The notes under the pieces are model-generated. The model searched no databases. It worked only from the letters and a program-made list of their open reading frames with translations, and was not told where the DNA came from. The translations under genes were made by a program, and so were the position numbers. From positions 5,021,501 to 5,085,500 of the forward strand of contig NZ_CP015423.1 in NCBI RefSeq assembly GCF_001719045.1: DNA of 64,000 nucleotides, given 5' to 3'. Numbering within the stretch: position 1 is the first letter of the stretch; every line of letters begins with the position of its first letter. Origin of the DNA: Paenibacillus polymyxa (GTDB lineage: Bacteria > Bacillota > Bacilli > Paenibacillales > Paenibacillaceae). This document shows positions 29,247 through 39,414 of the stretch, in pieces.

Positions 29247-29836
29247 GTTGGCAAGGGAAAACAGTAGGGTATGCAATTACAGGCTCACATTGCACATTTG
29301 AAGAGGTAATGCCTGTTATACAGCGCTTTGTTGATGAGGGTGCGAAGGTCGTTCCTATTATATCCAATACAGTACTAACAACGGATACGCGCTTTGGTAC
29401 TTCGCAAAGTTGGCAAAAACAGTTGAAAGATATAACAGGGAATGATATCATTTCTACAATTGTGGAGGCTGAGCCACTGGGTCCCTCCCAAATACTCGAT
29501 GTGCTGGTGATTGCACCTTTGACGGGGAATTCGATGAGTAAGTTAGCGAATGCAATGACAGACAGTCCAGTTTTGATGGCTGCCAAGGCGCAATTGCGCA
29601 ACGGTCGTCCACTTCTTTTAGCTATATCTACTAATGATGGACTGGGTCTAAATGCTGCCAATATCGCCAAATTACTCGTAGCCAAAAATATCTTTTTTGT
29701 GCCGTTCGGACAGGACAATCCAGTTAAAAAGCCGAACTCGCTTGTAGCTAACATGGAGTTGATTCCGGAGGCTGCTTATGAAGCATTGCAGGGCAAACAG
29801 CTTCAGCCGATGATTGTGGAACGCAAGACCCCATGA
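29243..29836 (+). CDS. dpaB: Dipicolinate synthase subunit B
   Basis: Flavoprotein-type partner of DpaA in dipicolinic acid synthesis. The 197 residues follow the flavoprotein fold (KTVGYAITGSHCTFEEV, then LVIAPLTGNSMSKLANAMTDSPVLMA). ATGA overlap with dpaA ensures equal expression. asd follows after a 133-base gap holding a long hairpin but no T-run. Confidence 0.96.
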   Translation: MSWQGKTVGYAITGSHCTFEEVMPVIQRFVDEGAKVVPIISNTVLTTDTRFGTSQSWQKQLKDITGNDIISTIVEAEPLGPSQILDVLVIAPLTGNSMSKLANAMTDSPVLMAAKAQLRNGRPLLLAISTNDGLGLNAANIAKLLVAKNIFFVPFGQDNPVKKPNSLVANMELIPEAAYEALQGKQLQPMIVERKTP

Positions 29837-29856
29837 AGTATTATAGTTAACTGCTG

Positions 29857-29922
29857 AGCATCCCTCGCCTAGAAGATGATTCGATATGTATCGGGTCTAA
29901 TTTCTTGTTGGCGGTGGATGCT
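29857..29922 (+). ncRNA. Long stem-loop upstream of asd
   Basis: AGCATCCCTCGCC (29857-29869) pairs with GGCGGTGGATGCT (29910-29922): 13 positions with one mismatch and one G-U pair. The loop contains the palindrome CGATATGTATCG. There is no T-run. It could be a leader element of the asd-dapG-dapA operon or a processing site between the dpaAB and asd messages. Confidence 0.45.
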
Positions 29923-29969
29923 TTCAGAATAAAAAATGGTTTTTTAGTCGAGAAGGGGAGATACACCAG

Positions 29970-31007
29970 ATGAGCAATAGAAAGTTTAATGTAGCTGTCG
30001 TTGGAGCGACAGGCGCTGTAGGAGAACAGATCGTAAATCTGCTGGAAAAACGGGATTTTCCTGTGGACAAAATCAAATTTCTTTCTTCGCCTCGTTCTGC
30101 CGGCACGTTAATTAGCTTTAAAGGTCAGCAAATTCCAGTAGAGATTGCTACCCCCGACAGCTTTGAAGGAATCGACATTGCTTTGTTTAGTGCAGGTGGA
30201 GACGTAAGTAAGGAATTGGCGCCGCATGCTGTTCGTCATGGGGCAGTTTGCATTGACAACACCAACGCATTCCGAATGGATCCGACAGCTCCTCTTGTAG
30301 TGCCTGAGGTGAACAGCGACAAAATTGCCGAGCATCAAGGAATTATTGCGAACCCGAACTGCTCCACCATTCAGATGGTAGCTGCTTTGAAACCATTATA
30401 TGATCAGTATGGCATTTCTCGTATCATTGTATCCACATACCAGGCCGTTTCCGGCGCTGGAAGCCGAGCTATTGATGAATTGAATCGTCAAAGCGCAGCG
30501 ATTCTGAACGGTGATGAAGTTCAGCCTGATCTGTTGCCAGTAGGCTCGTTGCCAGTAAAGCATCAGATTGCTTTTAATGCTATCCCGCAAATCGATAAAT
30601 TCCAGGACAATGGTTATACACTGGAAGAAATGAAAATGGTACGTGAAACGAAAAAAATACTGGGTGACGAATCTGTGGACGTAACAGCAACGTGTGTGCG
30701 TATTCCTGTTGTATACGGTCACTCGGAATCTGTATATGTAGAACTTAAAAAAGATTATGATTTAGGAGAAATCCGCAATCTGCTGGCTTCGGCACCGGGA
30801 GTAACGCTGGTGGACGATCCTGCTGCTCAGCTTTATCCACTGGCATCTGATGCTGCAGGAAAACCTGACGTATTTGTGGGGCGTGTACGCCGTGATTTGG
30901 GCAATAGCCGTGGATTGAATTTGTGGGTCGTATCCGACAACCTGCTCAAAGGAGCAGCATGGAACGCGGTGCAAATCGCGGAAATTATTGCTGCAAACGC
31001 GGAGTAA
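29970..31007 (+). CDS. asd: Aspartate-semialdehyde dehydrogenase
   Basis: Reduces aspartyl phosphate to aspartate semialdehyde with NADPH for lysine/diaminopimelate, threonine and methionine synthesis. The 345 residues have the NADP motif GATGAVG (12-18), catalytic Cys131 in NPNCSTIQM, and HQIAFNAIPQID in the dimer region. GGGGAG precedes the ATG. It opens the asd-dapG-dapA operon. Confidence 0.97.
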   Translation: MSNRKFNVAVVGATGAVGEQIVNLLEKRDFPVDKIKFLSSPRSAGTLISFKGQQIPVEIATPDSFEGIDIALFSAGGDVSKELAPHAVRHGAVCIDNTNAFRMDPTAPLVVPEVNSDKIAEHQGIIANPNCSTIQMVAALKPLYDQYGISRIIVSTYQAVSGAGSRAIDELNRQSAAILNGDEVQPDLLPVGSLPVKHQIAFNAIPQIDKFQDNGYTLEEMKMVRETKKILGDESVDVTATCVRIPVVYGHSESVYVELKKDYDLGEIRNLLASAPGVTLVDDPAAQLYPLASDAAGKPDVFVGRVRRDLGNSRGLNLWVVSDNLLKGAAWNAVQIAEIIAANAE

Positions 31008-31030
31008 CGTTCCGATATGGGGGAAGAATA

Positions 31031-32248
31031 ATGGGTATTTTGGTGCAGAAATTTGGGGGAACCTCGCTGTCCACACCTGAAGCACGTCAACTTGTGCTGG
31101 CACATGTGAAGCGGGAGCTGGAACAAAATCTTCAATTGGTTGTTGTTGTGTCGGCCATGGGGAGAAAAGGAGAGCCTTATGCCACCGACACGCTACTGGA
31201 TTGGGCGGCGTCTAACGGCGACAGTCTTCCGAAGCGCGAACGGGATTTACTGCTGTGCTGTGGTGAAATCATTTCTGCTGCTACATTATGCAGCCTGATA
31301 GAGAAGGAAGGTATTCCTGCTACGGTGCTAACTGGGGCACAGGCGGGCTTTATTACGGATGATCAATACGGCAATGCTCGTATTTTGGATATAAAGCCAG
31401 ACCGTGTTGTTGAAGAGTTGAACCAAGGCAGAGTTGTCATTGTGACAGGTTTTCAGGGACAAACAGCAGACGGTGATATGACTACCTTGGGTCGGGGAGG
31501 CAGCGATACGTCAGCTACTGCTCTGGGTGCTGCTCTACATGCGGATATGGTTGATATTTATACGGATGTAAATGGTATATTGACTGCCGATCCGCGCATT
31601 GTGGAAAACGCAAAGCCACTTACACATGTTAGCTATACGGAAATTTGTAATATGGCTCATCAGGGAGCAAAGGTTATCCATCCTCGTGCTGTTGAAATCG
31701 CCATGCAGGCTAATATCCCGGTCCGTGTTCGCTCTACCTTCTCCGAAGGAGAAGGTACGTTAGTTACCCACCCGGAAGGCTTTAAAGACGTGCAGGCAGA
31801 CATTGTAGACCGTTTCGTGACCGGTATTGCGTATGTCGGCAATGTCACTCAGATTAATGTTGAATTAAAGCCGGGTTTGGAGCACTTGCAATTACAAGTA
31901 TTCAAATCTATGGCTGAACATGGAATTAGCGTTGACTTTATTAACGTAACGCCATCGGGGGCAGTTTATACTGTGTTCGATCATGATGGAAGCAAAGCGG
32001 TTGAAGTATTGAACGGTTTGGGTCTAGAACCTAAGATACTGGCCGGGTGTGCTAAAGTTTCTGTCATAGGCGGTGGTATCAACGGGGTACCAGGCATTAT
32101 GGCGACGATTGTGGAGGCATTGGCAGAATCAGACGTACAGATCCTTCAATCCGCAGATTCCAACACGACGATCTGGGTACTTGTTAAAAAAGAAGATATG
32201 GTGCAGGCTGTACGCGCATTGCATAATAAATTTGAACTCCATCAATAG
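31031..32248 (+). CDS. dapG: Aspartate kinase I
   Basis: Phosphorylates aspartate as the first step of the aspartate pathway; in B. subtilis DapG is the diaminopimelate-inhibited isozyme made for cell wall and dipicolinate. The 405-residue protein has the KFGGTSL phosphate site, GFQGQTADGDMTTLGRGGSDTSA split around the active site, and two C-terminal ACT domains (from about residue 265). The start at 31031 follows GGGGGAAG; the frame is open 108 bases further up inside asd. Gap to asd is 23 bases. Confidence 0.95.
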   Translation: MGILVQKFGGTSLSTPEARQLVLAHVKRELEQNLQLVVVVSAMGRKGEPYATDTLLDWAASNGDSLPKRERDLLLCCGEIISAATLCSLIEKEGIPATVLTGAQAGFITDDQYGNARILDIKPDRVVEELNQGRVVIVTGFQGQTADGDMTTLGRGGSDTSATALGAALHADMVDIYTDVNGILTADPRIVENAKPLTHVSYTEICNMAHQGAKVIHPRAVEIAMQANIPVRVRSTFSEGEGTLVTHPEGFKDVQADIVDRFVTGIAYVGNVTQINVELKPGLEHLQLQVFKSMAEHGISVDFINVTPSGAVYTVFDHDGSKAVEVLNGLGLEPKILAGCAKVSVIGGGINGVPGIMATIVEALAESDVQILQSADSNTTIWVLVKKEDMVQAVRALHNKFELHQ

Positions 32249-32287
32249 GCGCATTGTCCGTGCTCGGACTTGCAAAAAGGAGGCAGC

Positions 32288-33169
32288 ATGGTGAACTTCG
32301 GCAGATTGATTACCGCAATGGTGACACCTTTTGATAAGCAAGGAGAGATTGACTGGACTGCATTGTCCTCGTTGATTGATTACTTAATAGAAGAACAGCA
32401 CTCAGAGTCACTTGTTGTATCTGGAACAACAGGGGAGTCTCCTACCCTGAGCGATGATGAAAAAATCAAGTTGTTTGCATTTGTTGTAGAAAAAGCAGCT
32501 GGACGATGTAAAATTATTGCCGGGACTGGAAGCAACAATACGCGTCACTCCATTCATCTAACCCGTGCCGCGGAGCAGGCAGGAGCAGATGGTGTTCTAC
32601 TGGTAGTGCCATATTATAATAAACCGAATCAGGAAGGGATGTATCAGCATTTCGAAAGTATTGCGAACTCCACATCCCTCCCAGCTATACTGTATAATGT
32701 TCCAAGTCGTACTGGAGCGAGTCTAACAGCTGAAACAACACTGCGCCTTGCACAAATTCCGAATATTGTGGGAACTAAAGAATGTGCATCACTTGCGCAG
32801 GTCACACAGATTGCAGCGGCAGCGCCAGAAGGTTTTCTGGTTTATTCCGGGGATGATGCTTCTGGGTTGCCTGCTATGGCTGTAGGTGCTTATGGTATTA
32901 TCAGCGTAGCGAGTCATGTGGTAGGTGCTGAAATGAAGCAGATGATCGATTCACTTGTAGGAGGACACTCGCAGGAGGCAGCAAAGTTGCATCAGCAGTT
33001 GTTCCCTATTTTCAAGGGCTTGTTTGGCTGTCCTCATCCTCTGCCTAATCCGGTGGCAGTAAAATATGCATTGGAATTACGGGGGGTTAAGGTAGGGTCG
33101 GTTCGGTTGCCGCTCATTCCTCCAACTGAGGATGAAGCGGAATTTATTAAGAAATTATTTACCCGGTAA
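32288..33169 (+). CDS. dapA: 4-hydroxy-tetrahydrodipicolinate synthase
   Basis: Condenses pyruvate with aspartate semialdehyde, making the precursor for both diaminopimelate and dipicolinate. The 293-residue TIM barrel shows VSGTTGESPTLSDDEK, the catalytic Tyr in YNVPSRTG and Schiff-base Lys164 in GTKECA. The start at 32288 follows AAGGAGG. A structured region and terminator follow. Confidence 0.97.
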   Translation: MVNFGRLITAMVTPFDKQGEIDWTALSSLIDYLIEEQHSESLVVSGTTGESPTLSDDEKIKLFAFVVEKAAGRCKIIAGTGSNNTRHSIHLTRAAEQAGADGVLLVVPYYNKPNQEGMYQHFESIANSTSLPAILYNVPSRTGASLTAETTLRLAQIPNIVGTKECASLAQVTQIAAAAPEGFLVYSGDDASGLPAMAVGAYGIISVASHVVGAEMKQMIDSLVGGHSQEAAKLHQQLFPIFKGLFGCPHPLPNPVAVKYALELRGVKVGSVRLPLIPPTEDEAEFIKKLFTR

Positions 33170-33212
33170 AGGGAAATAGGAATGTAAGATGTTAATTAAT
33201 ACTAAGGAGTAT

Positions 33213-33268
33213 CCTTGTTAAGGGCAGTCGGTAGGTACAAAACCTATAGGGTTTATTGTCTGACAAGG
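33213..33268 (+). ncRNA. Branched stem-loop after dapA
   Basis: CCTTGTTA (33213-33220) pairs with TGACAAGG (33261-33268), enclosing GTAGGT-ACAAA-ACCTAT (33231-33247). Upstream, ATACT-AAGG-AGTAT (around 33200-33212) offers another hairpin. It lies between the dapA stop and a separate terminator, so it is transcribed at the 3' end of the dap message or as a small RNA. The remaining 33309-33518 holds the rnjB promoter and leader, with no gene seen in the 349-base gap. Confidence 0.4.
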
Positions 33269-33278
33269 TTCCCAGCGT

Positions 33279-33308
33279 GAAGGGCGTTCTTATAGGACGC
33301 CCTTTTTG
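33279..33308 (+). terminator. Terminator of the asd-dapG-dapA operon
   Basis: GAAGGGCGTTC pairs with GGACGCCCTTT with one G-U pair, loop TTATA, then TT. A strong intrinsic terminator. Confidence 0.85.
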
Positions 33309-33397
33309 CTGTGCTTTTAACCATGTATGTAGACAAAATGACGGATACTAATGGTTTCAGACGGCAATGGGAAACCTAGCGTAACGAACAGGATGAC

Positions 33398-33427
33398 TTG
33401 TTTTTTCGTATTTTAATCATGTATAAT
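33398..33427 (+). promoter_or_regulatory. Sigma-A promoter of rnjB
   Basis: TTGTTT (33398-33403), 18-base spacer, TATAAT (33422-33427). Gives a leader of about 85 bases before the rnjB TTG start. Confidence 0.65.
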
Positions 33428-33518
33428 GGGGTCAAGTGACTGGGTGCGGTATTTTTTTGAAAATTAAATAAACAAATCAAGGTACGACGTCCAACTACCA
33501 TAGGAGGTTTAGATTCAT

Positions 33519-35198
33519 TTGTCTAAAAAAACAAACAACGATAAATTGATGATTTTCGCTTTGGGCGGCGTCGGTGAAATCGGGAAAAATATGTATGTCG
33601 TTCAATACGGCAATGACATTGTCGTGGTGGATTCCGGTTTGAAATTCCCGGAAGAGGACATGCTGGGCATTGATATCGTTATTCCTGATATTTCCTACCT
33701 TACAGAGAACCGCGACAAAGTAAGAGGCATTGTGCTGACTCATGGTCATGAGGACCATATCGGCGGTTTGCCTTACGTGTTGAAACATTTGAATGTACCA
33801 GTATATGGTACCAAATTGACGCTGGGATTGGTGGAAAACAAGCTGAAGGAAGCGAATCTGCTTGGTGAAACCAAACGTATTTTGATCAATGCTGATTCTG
33901 AAATCAAGCTGGGTTCCACACTGAAAGCAACATTCTTCAGAACCAACCATAGTATTCCAGATTCTGTCGGTGTATGTATTGATACTCCTGAAGGCGCTGT
34001 TGTTCATACAGGTGACTTCAAATTTGACCATACTCCGGTGAACGGACAATATGCAGATTTGCAGCGTATGGCTGAAATTGGCACACGTGGCGTACTGGCT
34101 CTTTTGTCAGACAGTACGAATGCCGAAAAACCGGGCTTTACACCTTCGGAAAAGAGCGTTGGTATTGTCCTGGAAGACATTTTCCGGAAGTCAAGACAGC
34201 GTGTGGTCGTAGCCACTTTTGCTTCTAACGTACATCGTATTCAACAGGTAATTAATGCTGCTGAAGCAACGGGACGTAAAGTAACAGTTATTGGTCGAAG
34301 CATGGTTAATGTCGTAGGTATTGCTTCAGACTTGGGCTATTTGGAAATTCCAGATGGAATGCTGATTGAACCTGAAGAAGTTGGCAAAATGTCAGCGGAT
34401 CGTGTAGTTATTCTCTGCACAGGCAGTCAGGGTGAACCGATGTCAGCTTTGACAAGAATGGCTCGTTCCACACATCGAAAGGTTGACATTCTTCCAGGGG
34501 ATTCAGTCATCATCGCAGCTACTCCAGTACCAGGTAATGAAAAATACGTTGGACGCACAATTGATGAGCTGTTCCGTCTGGGTGCCAATGTATATTACAG
34601 CGCAGCTAATCCAGGTATCCACGTTTCTGGACACGGAAGCCAGGAAGAACTCAAGCTGATGCTGAATCTGATGAAACCAAAGTTCTTCTTGCCAATTCAT
34701 GGTGAGTTCAGAATGCAACGTCGTCACGCTCTTCTTGCTGAAGGCGTAGGTATTGAGCCTGAAAATATCTTTATCACGGATATCGGTGAAGTCATTGAAA
34801 TTCAGAATGGTGGAGCACGCAGAGCTGGTAAAGTTACAGCAGGTAACGTACTTATCGATGGACTAGGCGTAGGGGATGTAGGAAATATCGTATTGCGCGA
34901 CCGCAAATTGCTGTCACAGGACGGTATTTTGGTAGTTGTTGTTACGCTGAGCAAGCAAGACGGAACGATTAAATCGGGACCAGATATCATTTCCCGAGGT
35001 TTCGTATATGTCCGTGAATCGGAAGGTTTGCTGGATGAAGCGAATCGTATTGTCTCAAGTACACTGCATAAGCTCATGAGTGAAAATGTAAATGAATGGG
35101 CTTCCCTCAAGACAAATGTCAAGGATGCACTAGGTCGCTTCTTGTATGAGCAAACTCGTCGGAGACCGATGATCCTGCCAATTATAATGGAAGTGTGA
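33519..35198 (+). CDS. rnjB: Ribonuclease J (RNase J2-type by position)
   Basis: Metallo-beta-lactamase-fold 5' exo/endoribonuclease for mRNA decay and rRNA maturation. The 559 residues have HGHEDHIGG (from His75), GDFKFDHTPV, the beta-CASP region (SDSTNAEKPGFTPSE) and a C-terminal domain. The full HxHxDH motif is present, so it should be active. I call it rnjB because in B. subtilis rnjB lies between dapA and tepA; sequence alone does not separate J1 from J2. The start is TTG 33519 with AGGAGG 11 bases upstream. Confidence 0.92.
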   Translation: MSKKTNNDKLMIFALGGVGEIGKNMYVVQYGNDIVVVDSGLKFPEEDMLGIDIVIPDISYLTENRDKVRGIVLTHGHEDHIGGLPYVLKHLNVPVYGTKLTLGLVENKLKEANLLGETKRILINADSEIKLGSTLKATFFRTNHSIPDSVGVCIDTPEGAVVHTGDFKFDHTPVNGQYADLQRMAEIGTRGVLALLSDSTNAEKPGFTPSEKSVGIVLEDIFRKSRQRVVVATFASNVHRIQQVINAAEATGRKVTVIGRSMVNVVGIASDLGYLEIPDGMLIEPEEVGKMSADRVVILCTGSQGEPMSALTRMARSTHRKVDILPGDSVIIAATPVPGNEKYVGRTIDELFRLGANVYYSAANPGIHVSGHGSQEELKLMLNLMKPKFFLPIHGEFRMQRRHALLAEGVGIEPENIFITDIGEVIEIQNGGARRAGKVTAGNVLIDGLGVGDVGNIVLRDRKLLSQDGILVVVVTLSKQDGTIKSGPDIISRGFVYVRESEGLLDEANRIVSSTLHKLMSENVNEWASLKTNVKDALGRFLYEQTRRRPMILPIIMEV

Positions 35199-35256
35199 TT
35201 CAATTGAAATTTGTTCAAAAACCTGAATTAAAAACTTAAGTCACAGGCACACAGTC

Positions 35257-35311
35257 GCCTCTCTTCCCGCAGGAAATATTGGACGGTTTCCGCGGGAGGA
35301 GAGGCTTTTTT
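35257..35311 (+). terminator. Strong terminator after rnjB
   Basis: GCCTCTCTTCCCGC pairs with GCGGGAGGAGAGGC (one G-U pair), extended inside by GGAAA/TTTCC, followed by TTTTTT. One of the longest stems in the window. Confidence 0.9.
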
Positions 35312-35344
35312 GATTTTTCAGGACGAGGAAAGGCATGGGGGTGG

Positions 35345-35375
35345 GTATAAAATATTCCATTTCAATCCCATACTA
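35345..35375 (+). promoter_or_regulatory. Forespore (sigma-G-type) promoter of tepA
   Basis: GTATA (35345-35349), 19-base spacer, CATACTA (35369-35375), a classic sigma-G -10. The spacer is one base longer than usual. B. subtilis tepA is reported to be expressed in the forespore. Confidence 0.45.
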
Positions 35376-35427
35376 TAGGGTGAATACGGGTCATATAGAT
35401 GCGTAAAGCGAAAGGAAGATCACCCAT

Positions 35428-36276
35428 ATGGAACAATACAGCAATCTAACATCTGGCAATGAGGAAACCGAAGCGCCAGATCAACCAGAAATTGGGCAAA
35501 GACCCGCTTTACCTGCTATGGAGGCTTTGCAGCAACTGGGTCAAACCTCCATGCCTGGAGGCGAGTCCAATATTTTTTGCATGACGATTATCGGTCAAAT
35601 TGAAGGGCATCTCATTTTGCCGCCTCAAAACAAAACGACAAAATATGAGCACATTATTCCCCAGTTGGTAGCGGCAGAACAAAATCCTCGTATCGAAGGA
35701 TTAATGATTTTGCTGAATACAGTTGGTGGTGATGTAGAGGCAGGACTGGCTATTGCTGAAATGATCGCATCGATGAGTAAACCAACGGTGACCATTGTCA
35801 TAGGTGGGGGGCATAGCATCGGTGTGCCTATTGCTGTGTCTTCCACTTATTCCTACATTGCGGAGAGTGCGACGATGACCATTCATCCCATTCGTATGAG
35901 CGGTCTGGTCATTGGAGTACCACAAACTTTTGAATACATGGAAAAAATGCAGGAACGTGTTGTACGCTTCGTCGTTTCTCATTCTCGTATTACAGAAGAG
36001 CAGTTTAAGGAATTAATGTTTAAAACCGGTGAGTTAAACCGCGATATTGGTACAGCGGTTGGAGGAGCTGATGCAGTGAAGTATGGATTGATGGACGCGG
36101 TTGGAGGCATCGGAGAGGCTTTAAAACAGCTGAACACCATTATTGAAACGCGGCGTCAGCAAAACGGGATCGCTGGGATTCAACAGCAGGCTCCGTATGC
36201 TCCTTTTTCTCCTAGTGCCACAGGAACTCCTACAGAGACACTGTCAGGGGAGCCTAGCGGGGAGCTACCACAATGA
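35428..36276 (+). CDS. tepA: ClpP-like germination/outgrowth protease TepA (YmfB)
   Basis: ClpP-fold peptidase; in B. subtilis it helps degrade small acid-soluble spore proteins after germination. The 282 residues have a Gln/Glu-rich N-terminus, then the crotonase-ClpP core: [18 protein letters not shown], nucleophile region GGGHSIGVP (Ser130) and [10 protein letters not shown] with the likely catalytic His. The C-terminal tail is Pro/Thr/Ser-rich. It overlaps ylzJ by 4 bases. AAGGAAG precedes the ATG. Confidence 0.92.
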   Translation: MEQYSNLTSGNEETEAPDQPEIGQRPALPAMEALQQLGQTSMPGGESNIFCMTIIGQIEGHLILPPQNKTTKYEHIIPQLVAAEQNPRIEGLMILLNTVGGDVEAGLAIAEMIASMSKPTVTIVIGGGHSIGVPIAVSSTYSYIAESATMTIHPIRMSGLVIGVPQTFEYMEKMQERVVRFVVSHSRITEEQFKELMFKTGELNRDIGTAVGGADAVKYGLMDAVGGIGEALKQLNTIIETRRQQNGIAGIQQQAPYAPFSPSATGTPTETLSGEPSGELPQ

Positions 36277-36485
36277 CACTATATACTGTAATGCCAATGG
36301 AAATGGTATGGCAAGGGATGTGGAAAGAGGCTGAGGAGTTTGCAGAGGTTCGGGTAGACGGTCTACTTATGCAAGTACAGCCGCTTGAAAGTCGTCGGGG
36401 GATCATTGTACGGTTGTTGGACTGTCCGTTGGAAGCCTACCTGAATCCGCGTTATGGACCAGGTCAAGTCATCGAGTGGTCGTAG
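36273..36485 (+). CDS. ylzJ: YlzJ-like small protein
   Basis: 70-residue protein of unknown function, conserved between tepA and spoIIIE in Bacilli. It opens [17 protein letters not shown] and ends in a charged, non-membrane C-terminus (GPGQVIEWS). The ATGA overlap with tepA makes joint expression likely, so a role in spores or germination is inferred from context only. Confidence 0.85.
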   Translation: MTLYTVMPMEMVWQGMWKEAEEFAEVRVDGLLMQVQPLESRRGIIVRLLDCPLEAYLNPRYGPGQVIEWS

Positions 36486-36556
36486 AAGGTGTCGAGTAGT
36501 ATAGAAATAGGTCATTTACTGTTGAAAAAGAACATATGTGCGGATACCGGGTGACG

Positions 36557-36565
36557 TGGTATAAT
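36557..36565 (+). promoter_or_regulatory. Extended -10 promoter of spoIIIE
   Basis: TGGTATAAT, a full extended -10, 24 bases before the spoIIIE start codon. The expected -35 position is poor. Confidence 0.5.
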
Positions 36566-36588
36566 ATTCTTCTGGGGGGTGACCTTGT

Positions 36589-39267
36589 ATGTCCAGAAGA
36601 AGAAAAAGAAAAAAGAAAGCCGCATTTGGCGGAGTTCTAAAATTTGAAATTTACGGCATTGTGCTGATTACATTAGCGGTCATTGCGTTGTCGGGTGAAG
36701 CGGCGGTTGGTCGGTCGTTATCCAAGATGTTTGGGCTCGTACTGGGGAAATTCTATTTTGTTATCCCTCTCATTGGCATTTATTATGGTCTGATGGTGAT
36801 GATTCACCGCAAGTGGCCGAACCAGTGGAACTCCCGTAAAACGGGTTTGCTCCTGTTAGTATTTGCCTTTACACTTATGAGTTCTATTTCATCTATGGAG
36901 CAGCGTTTGGGGCCGATCAACGCGCTTCAGCCGGGCGGAGTGATGACCCAGATACATATAGATATGCGTGAGCAGTTGCTGTCGCCTGACCAGCAGGGTC
37001 ATACCTCAATGCTGAACAAGGATATCAGCGGGGGTTACGTAGGCGCATTGCAGCTTACTGTTCTGTTATGGCTGTTTGGTCTCACGGGAGCTAAACTGAT
37101 CATGATTGTTATGTTCGTCATTTGTTTCATGCTGATGACCCAACTGTCCTATGTGGATTTGGTACGGATTGTAAAAACCAAGCTGCTGACAGCCGGGGGA
37201 AGCGTGCGCAAAAAATGGACTGGTAAAGCTACTCCGCTTTCAGCATCTAGCAAAGGTAGTGGAAATAGAAAAATCAAGTCTGAGCCCATTCCTGCCTATG
37301 AGGAAGACATGGATGATGACTTTGACGAAATGCAGCCTCCTGCACGCAAACAGCCGATTTTCTTTCAGTTGTTTGGTCTCAAAAATTCAGATAAAGCGGA
37401 CAAGGATGAGCATTCCGTCGATACGGATGAGGATGATCATGATCTTCCATATGAAGCTGAGGACGCGCAGGCCCAGTGGAGAAACGGCAACCAGAGTGAA
37501 GAGATGTCTGACGTAGTCGAACATGTTGAGCAGGAAGCTGCAACTCCGGTAAAAAGGTCGCCGATTATTAGGGATTTCTTCGAACAAGTAAAGCATGAGG
37601 AAAGAAGACCGGAAGCTGAATTTGGAGAGTCCCTGACAGGAGCAGAGCAGACAACTTCCATTATTGACGAATCCCTGGATGATGACTTTGTGGATGCCAA
37701 TGCAAATACGGATATGGATGATTCGACAGCGATCCAGGGGACATTAGAAGGTGCTCAGGGACAAGCTCAGACGATTGCAACTGGGGTGGCAGGCGAAGAG
37801 GCTGAAGGTAACCATACAGCTATTCCGGCTCCGCCGCCGCCTAAACCGTACAAGCTCCCATCATTTCGTTTACTTGCTAAACCACAAAACGCAGGCAAAG
37901 GTATGGGACAAAAGGATTACATGCAAACGGCACGCAAGCTGGAGGCAACGCTGGAAAGCTTCGGTGTCCGGGCGAAGGTGCTGGAGGTTGTCCGTGGCCC
38001 TGCCGTAACGCGTTATGAAATTCAGCCGGACATTGGAGTAAAGGTCAGCCGCATTGTGAGTCTGACGGATGACATTGCGCTTGCGCTTGCTGCCAAAGAT
38101 ATCCGTATGGAGGCTCCGATTCCTGGGAAATCTGCTATCGGAATTGAGGTTCCGAATAATGAAGTTTCCATTGTAACGATGCGTGAGGTAATGGAGACAA
38201 CCGTTTTCCAGGAGTCAGCTTCCAATTTATCTATTGCATTCGGACGTGATATCGCAGGACAGACGATTGTCGGTAATTTGGCCAAGATGCCCCATCTGCT
38301 TGTAGCTGGGGCAACAGGTTCGGGTAAATCAGTGTGTATCAATGGGATCATTACGAGTATTTTATACAAAGCAAAGCCGGATGAGGTCAAATTTTTGATG
38401 GTCGATCCTAAAATGGTGGAGTTGAACGTGTACAACGGAATCCCGCATTTGTTGGCTCCGGTCGTGACTGATCCAAAGCGAGCCTCACTTGCATTGAAGA
38501 AAATTGTAGTTGAAATGGAAAAAAGATATGAGTTATTTTCCAAATCAGGAACCCGTAATATTGAGGGCTATAATAATCTGATGAAAGATAACCCGGATGC
38601 ATTTCTGCCTTACATCGTCGTTATTGTGGACGAGTTGGCAGATTTAATGATGGTAGCTGCGGGAGATGTGGAGGATGCGATTGCACGACTTGCCCAAATG
38701 GCGCGTGCAGCAGGCATCCACCTTATCATTGCAACGCAAAGACCTTCGGTTGACGTAATTACCGGGGTGATTAAAGCCAATATTCCTTCACGTATTGCCT
38801 TCGGCGTTTCCTCGCAGGTAGACTCCCGTACCATATTGGACATGGGTGGAGCCGAGAAGCTACTCGGACGTGGTGATATGCTGTTCATGCCAATGGGTGC
38901 TTCCAAACCAGTCCGCGTTCAGGGAGCATTCATGAGCGATCAAGAAGTCGAAAATATTGTTAGCTACGTACGTGAACAGGGTGAAGCGCAGTATGATGAA
39001 ACGCTAGTGCCGGAGGTGGAAGAAGTATCGGCTGATGCAGATGAAATGCTGGATGAGCTGTACGATCAGGCGGTCAACATCATTTTAGAGGCTAAACAAG
39101 CTTCCGTTTCGCTCCTTCAGCGCCGTATGCGGATCGGTTATACACGTGCTGCTCGACTGATTGACTCCATGGAAGCTCGCGGAGTCATCGGCCCTTACGA
39201 GGGCAGCAAGCCCCGTGAGGTCCTTATCTCAATGGAGCAATATCAGCAAAATAAAGTAAGTTCCTAA
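36589..39267 (+). CDS. spoIIIE: DNA translocase FtsK/SpoIIIE
   Basis: Hexameric ATPase that pumps chromosome DNA through the closing septum, including into the forespore. The 892 residues: an N-terminal membrane part with about four helices (about 18-200), a long acidic, Pro/Gln-rich linker (about 220-430), the alpha-beta motor with [10 protein letters not shown] (Lys580) and [13 protein letters not shown], and a winged-helix gamma domain at the C-terminus ([20 protein letters not shown]) that reads SRS/KOPS-type sequences. GGGGGGTGA precedes the ATG. Position after ylzJ is that of B. subtilis spoIIIE. Confidence 0.95.
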   Translation: MSRRRKRKKKAAFGGVLKFEIYGIVLITLAVIALSGEAAVGRSLSKMFGLVLGKFYFVIPLIGIYYGLMVMIHRKWPNQWNSRKTGLLLLVFAFTLMSSISSMEQRLGPINALQPGGVMTQIHIDMREQLLSPDQQGHTSMLNKDISGGYVGALQLTVLLWLFGLTGAKLIMIVMFVICFMLMTQLSYVDLVRIVKTKLLTAGGSVRKKWTGKATPLSASSKGSGNRKIKSEPIPAYEEDMDDDFDEMQPPARKQPIFFQLFGLKNSDKADKDEHSVDTDEDDHDLPYEAEDAQAQWRNGNQSEEMSDVVEHVEQEAATPVKRSPIIRDFFEQVKHEERRPEAEFGESLTGAEQTTSIIDESLDDDFVDANANTDMDDSTAIQGTLEGAQGQAQTIATGVAGEEAEGNHTAIPAPPPPKPYKLPSFRLLAKPQNAGKGMGQKDYMQTARKLEATLESFGVRAKVLEVVRGPAVTRYEIQPDIGVKVSRIVSLTDDIALALAAKDIRMEAPIPGKSAIGIEVPNNEVSIVTMREVMETTVFQESASNLSIAFGRDIAGQTIVGNLAKMPHLLVAGATGSGKSVCINGIITSILYKAKPDEVKFLMVDPKMVELNVYNGIPHLLAPVVTDPKRASLALKKIVVEMEKRYELFSKSGTRNIEGYNNLMKDNPDAFLPYIVVIVDELADLMMVAAGDVEDAIARLAQMARAAGIHLIIATQRPSVDVITGVIKANIPSRIAFGVSSQVDSRTILDMGGAEKLLGRGDMLFMPMGASKPVRVQGAFMSDQEVENIVSYVREQGEAQYDETLVPEVEEVSADADEMLDELYDQAVNIILEAKQASVSLLQRRMRIGYTRAARLIDSMEARGVIGPYEGSKPREVLISMEQYQQNKVSS

Positions 39268-39293
39268 GCATGATCTCTATCCAGCACTACATT

Positions 39294-39363
39294 AAAACGC
39301 TGTTTGTTCGCATGGTGGTTGTTCTAATATGACAACTCCAAGTGCACAAACAGCGTTTTTTTG
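39294..39363 (+). terminator. Terminator after spoIIIE
   Basis: AACGCTGTTTGT and ACAAACAGCGTT are perfectly complementary (12 bp), with an inner GTTGT/ACAAC pairing, followed by TTTTTT. Confidence 0.85.
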
Positions 39364-39414
39364 TGATGTTTTTTGAGGTGTGGCGACTACCTGCTGAAAG
39401 AAGATTAAAAGGGT

